Part shown: positions 63,840 through 64,000 of the stretch, one piece after another
How the letters are laid out: every line of letters starts with the position of its first letter
Position numbering within the stretch: position 1 is the first letter of the stretch
DNA from: Desulfonatronum sp. SC1
GTDB lineage: Bacteria > Desulfobacterota > Desulfovibrionia > Desulfovibrionales > Desulfonatronaceae
Direction: 5' to 3'
NCBI RefSeq assembly: GCF_003046795.1
Contig: NZ_PZKN01000005.1
Location: 1-64,000, forward strand
DNA length: 64,000 nucleotides
Program-made: the position numbers and the translations under genes
The notes under the pieces: generated by a model
Told to the model about the DNA's origin: nothing
Database searches by the model: none
What the model saw: the letters and a program-made list of their open reading frames with translations, nothing else

Positions 63840-64000
63840 ATGCCTCGATCCTCCACCACTGAAGACCCTCCCTCTCCCCGGCCCTTTGACTGCGTAACCC
63901 TCCGCAAGCCCTTGGAGCCGGACCAGTTCGACGTAATCATCGTGGGTGCCGGCCATGCCGGGTGCGAGGCGGCCATGGCCGCTGCCCGGATGGGCCTGAC
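63840..64000 (+). CDS. mnmG: tRNA uridine-5-carboxymethylaminomethyl modification enzyme MnmG, N-terminal part
   Basis: The reading frame from the ATG at 63840 runs off the window. Residues 31-51 ([20 protein letters not shown]) are the FAD-binding start of MnmG/GidA. The first 30 residues ([15 protein letters not shown]) are an unusual extension, so the real start may be later. MnmG with MnmE modifies the wobble uridine of several tRNAs. Confidence 0.85.
   Translation, partial: MPRSSTTEDPPSPRPFDCVTLRKPLEPDQFDVIIVGAGHAGCEAAMAAARMGL

Overview
The window looks like high-GC chromosomal DNA of a sulfate-reducing bacterium of the Desulfovibrionales. The main reasons are a complete QrcABCD menaquinone reductase operon (29705-34500, minus), a TrmD fused to a second SPOUT-type RNA methylase domain, a small PxxKW-type cysteine-rich protein, and a ferredoxin-type 2-oxoacid oxidoreductase. 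A haloalkaliphilic Desulfonatronum-like genus is a guess; nothing in the sequence fixes the genus. No rRNA, tRNA or CRISPR array was found.

Layout. (1) 27-6334, minus strand: a translation operon, ffh-rpsP-khpA-rimM-trmD-rplS-rnhB-yraN-rsmI. (2) 6569-10707, plus: a textbook sigma-54 promoter followed by a NitT/TauT-type ABC importer and a threonine-synthase-like PLP enzyme. (3) 10708-12809: an AT-rich insertion with a broken gene, a gene remnant, a KilA-N protein and a small helix-hairpin-helix protein. (4) 13029-29571: a catabolic and maturation cluster of the selenium-dependent molybdenum hydroxylase type. It holds a second unusual PLP enzyme, a one-chain xanthine-dehydrogenase-like enzyme, SsnA, a HicBA toxin-antitoxin pair, YgfK, YqeB, a three-subunit xanthine dehydrogenase (XdhABC), YqeC, MocA/YgfJ (opposite strand) and a hydantoinase. 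(5) 29645-34602: a bidirectional terminator and the qrcDCBA operon with its promoter. (6) 34702-39771: manC, ferritin and korAB. (7) 39892-44245: FlgO-family and other envelope proteins with a textbook sigma-28 (FliA) promoter, then two exported thioredoxin-fold proteins. (8) 44441-64000: housekeeping genes, including pcm, an Mrp/ApbC ATPase, a lytic transglycosylase, pgsA, pilT/pilU, an FtsB-like gene, fbp, tsaD, trxA-trxB-bamD, an EF-G, rsmA, an M20 peptidase and the start of mnmG.

Regions 2-4 are the most interesting part. SsnA, YgfK, YqeB, YqeC, YgfJ, the hydantoinase and the molybdenum hydroxylases are the gene set linked to labile-selenium molybdenum hydroxylases and anaerobic purine or urate breakdown. 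Here ygeX, ygeY and ygeW are not in the block, two uncharacterised fold-type II PLP enzymes occur instead, and a sigma-54-controlled importer sits upstream. YgfK has lost most of its GltD-like FAD/NADPH domain. My inference is a variant anaerobic purine or N-heterocycle catabolic pathway with different late steps and a different electron route through YgfK. This rests on gene content and motifs, not on experiment.
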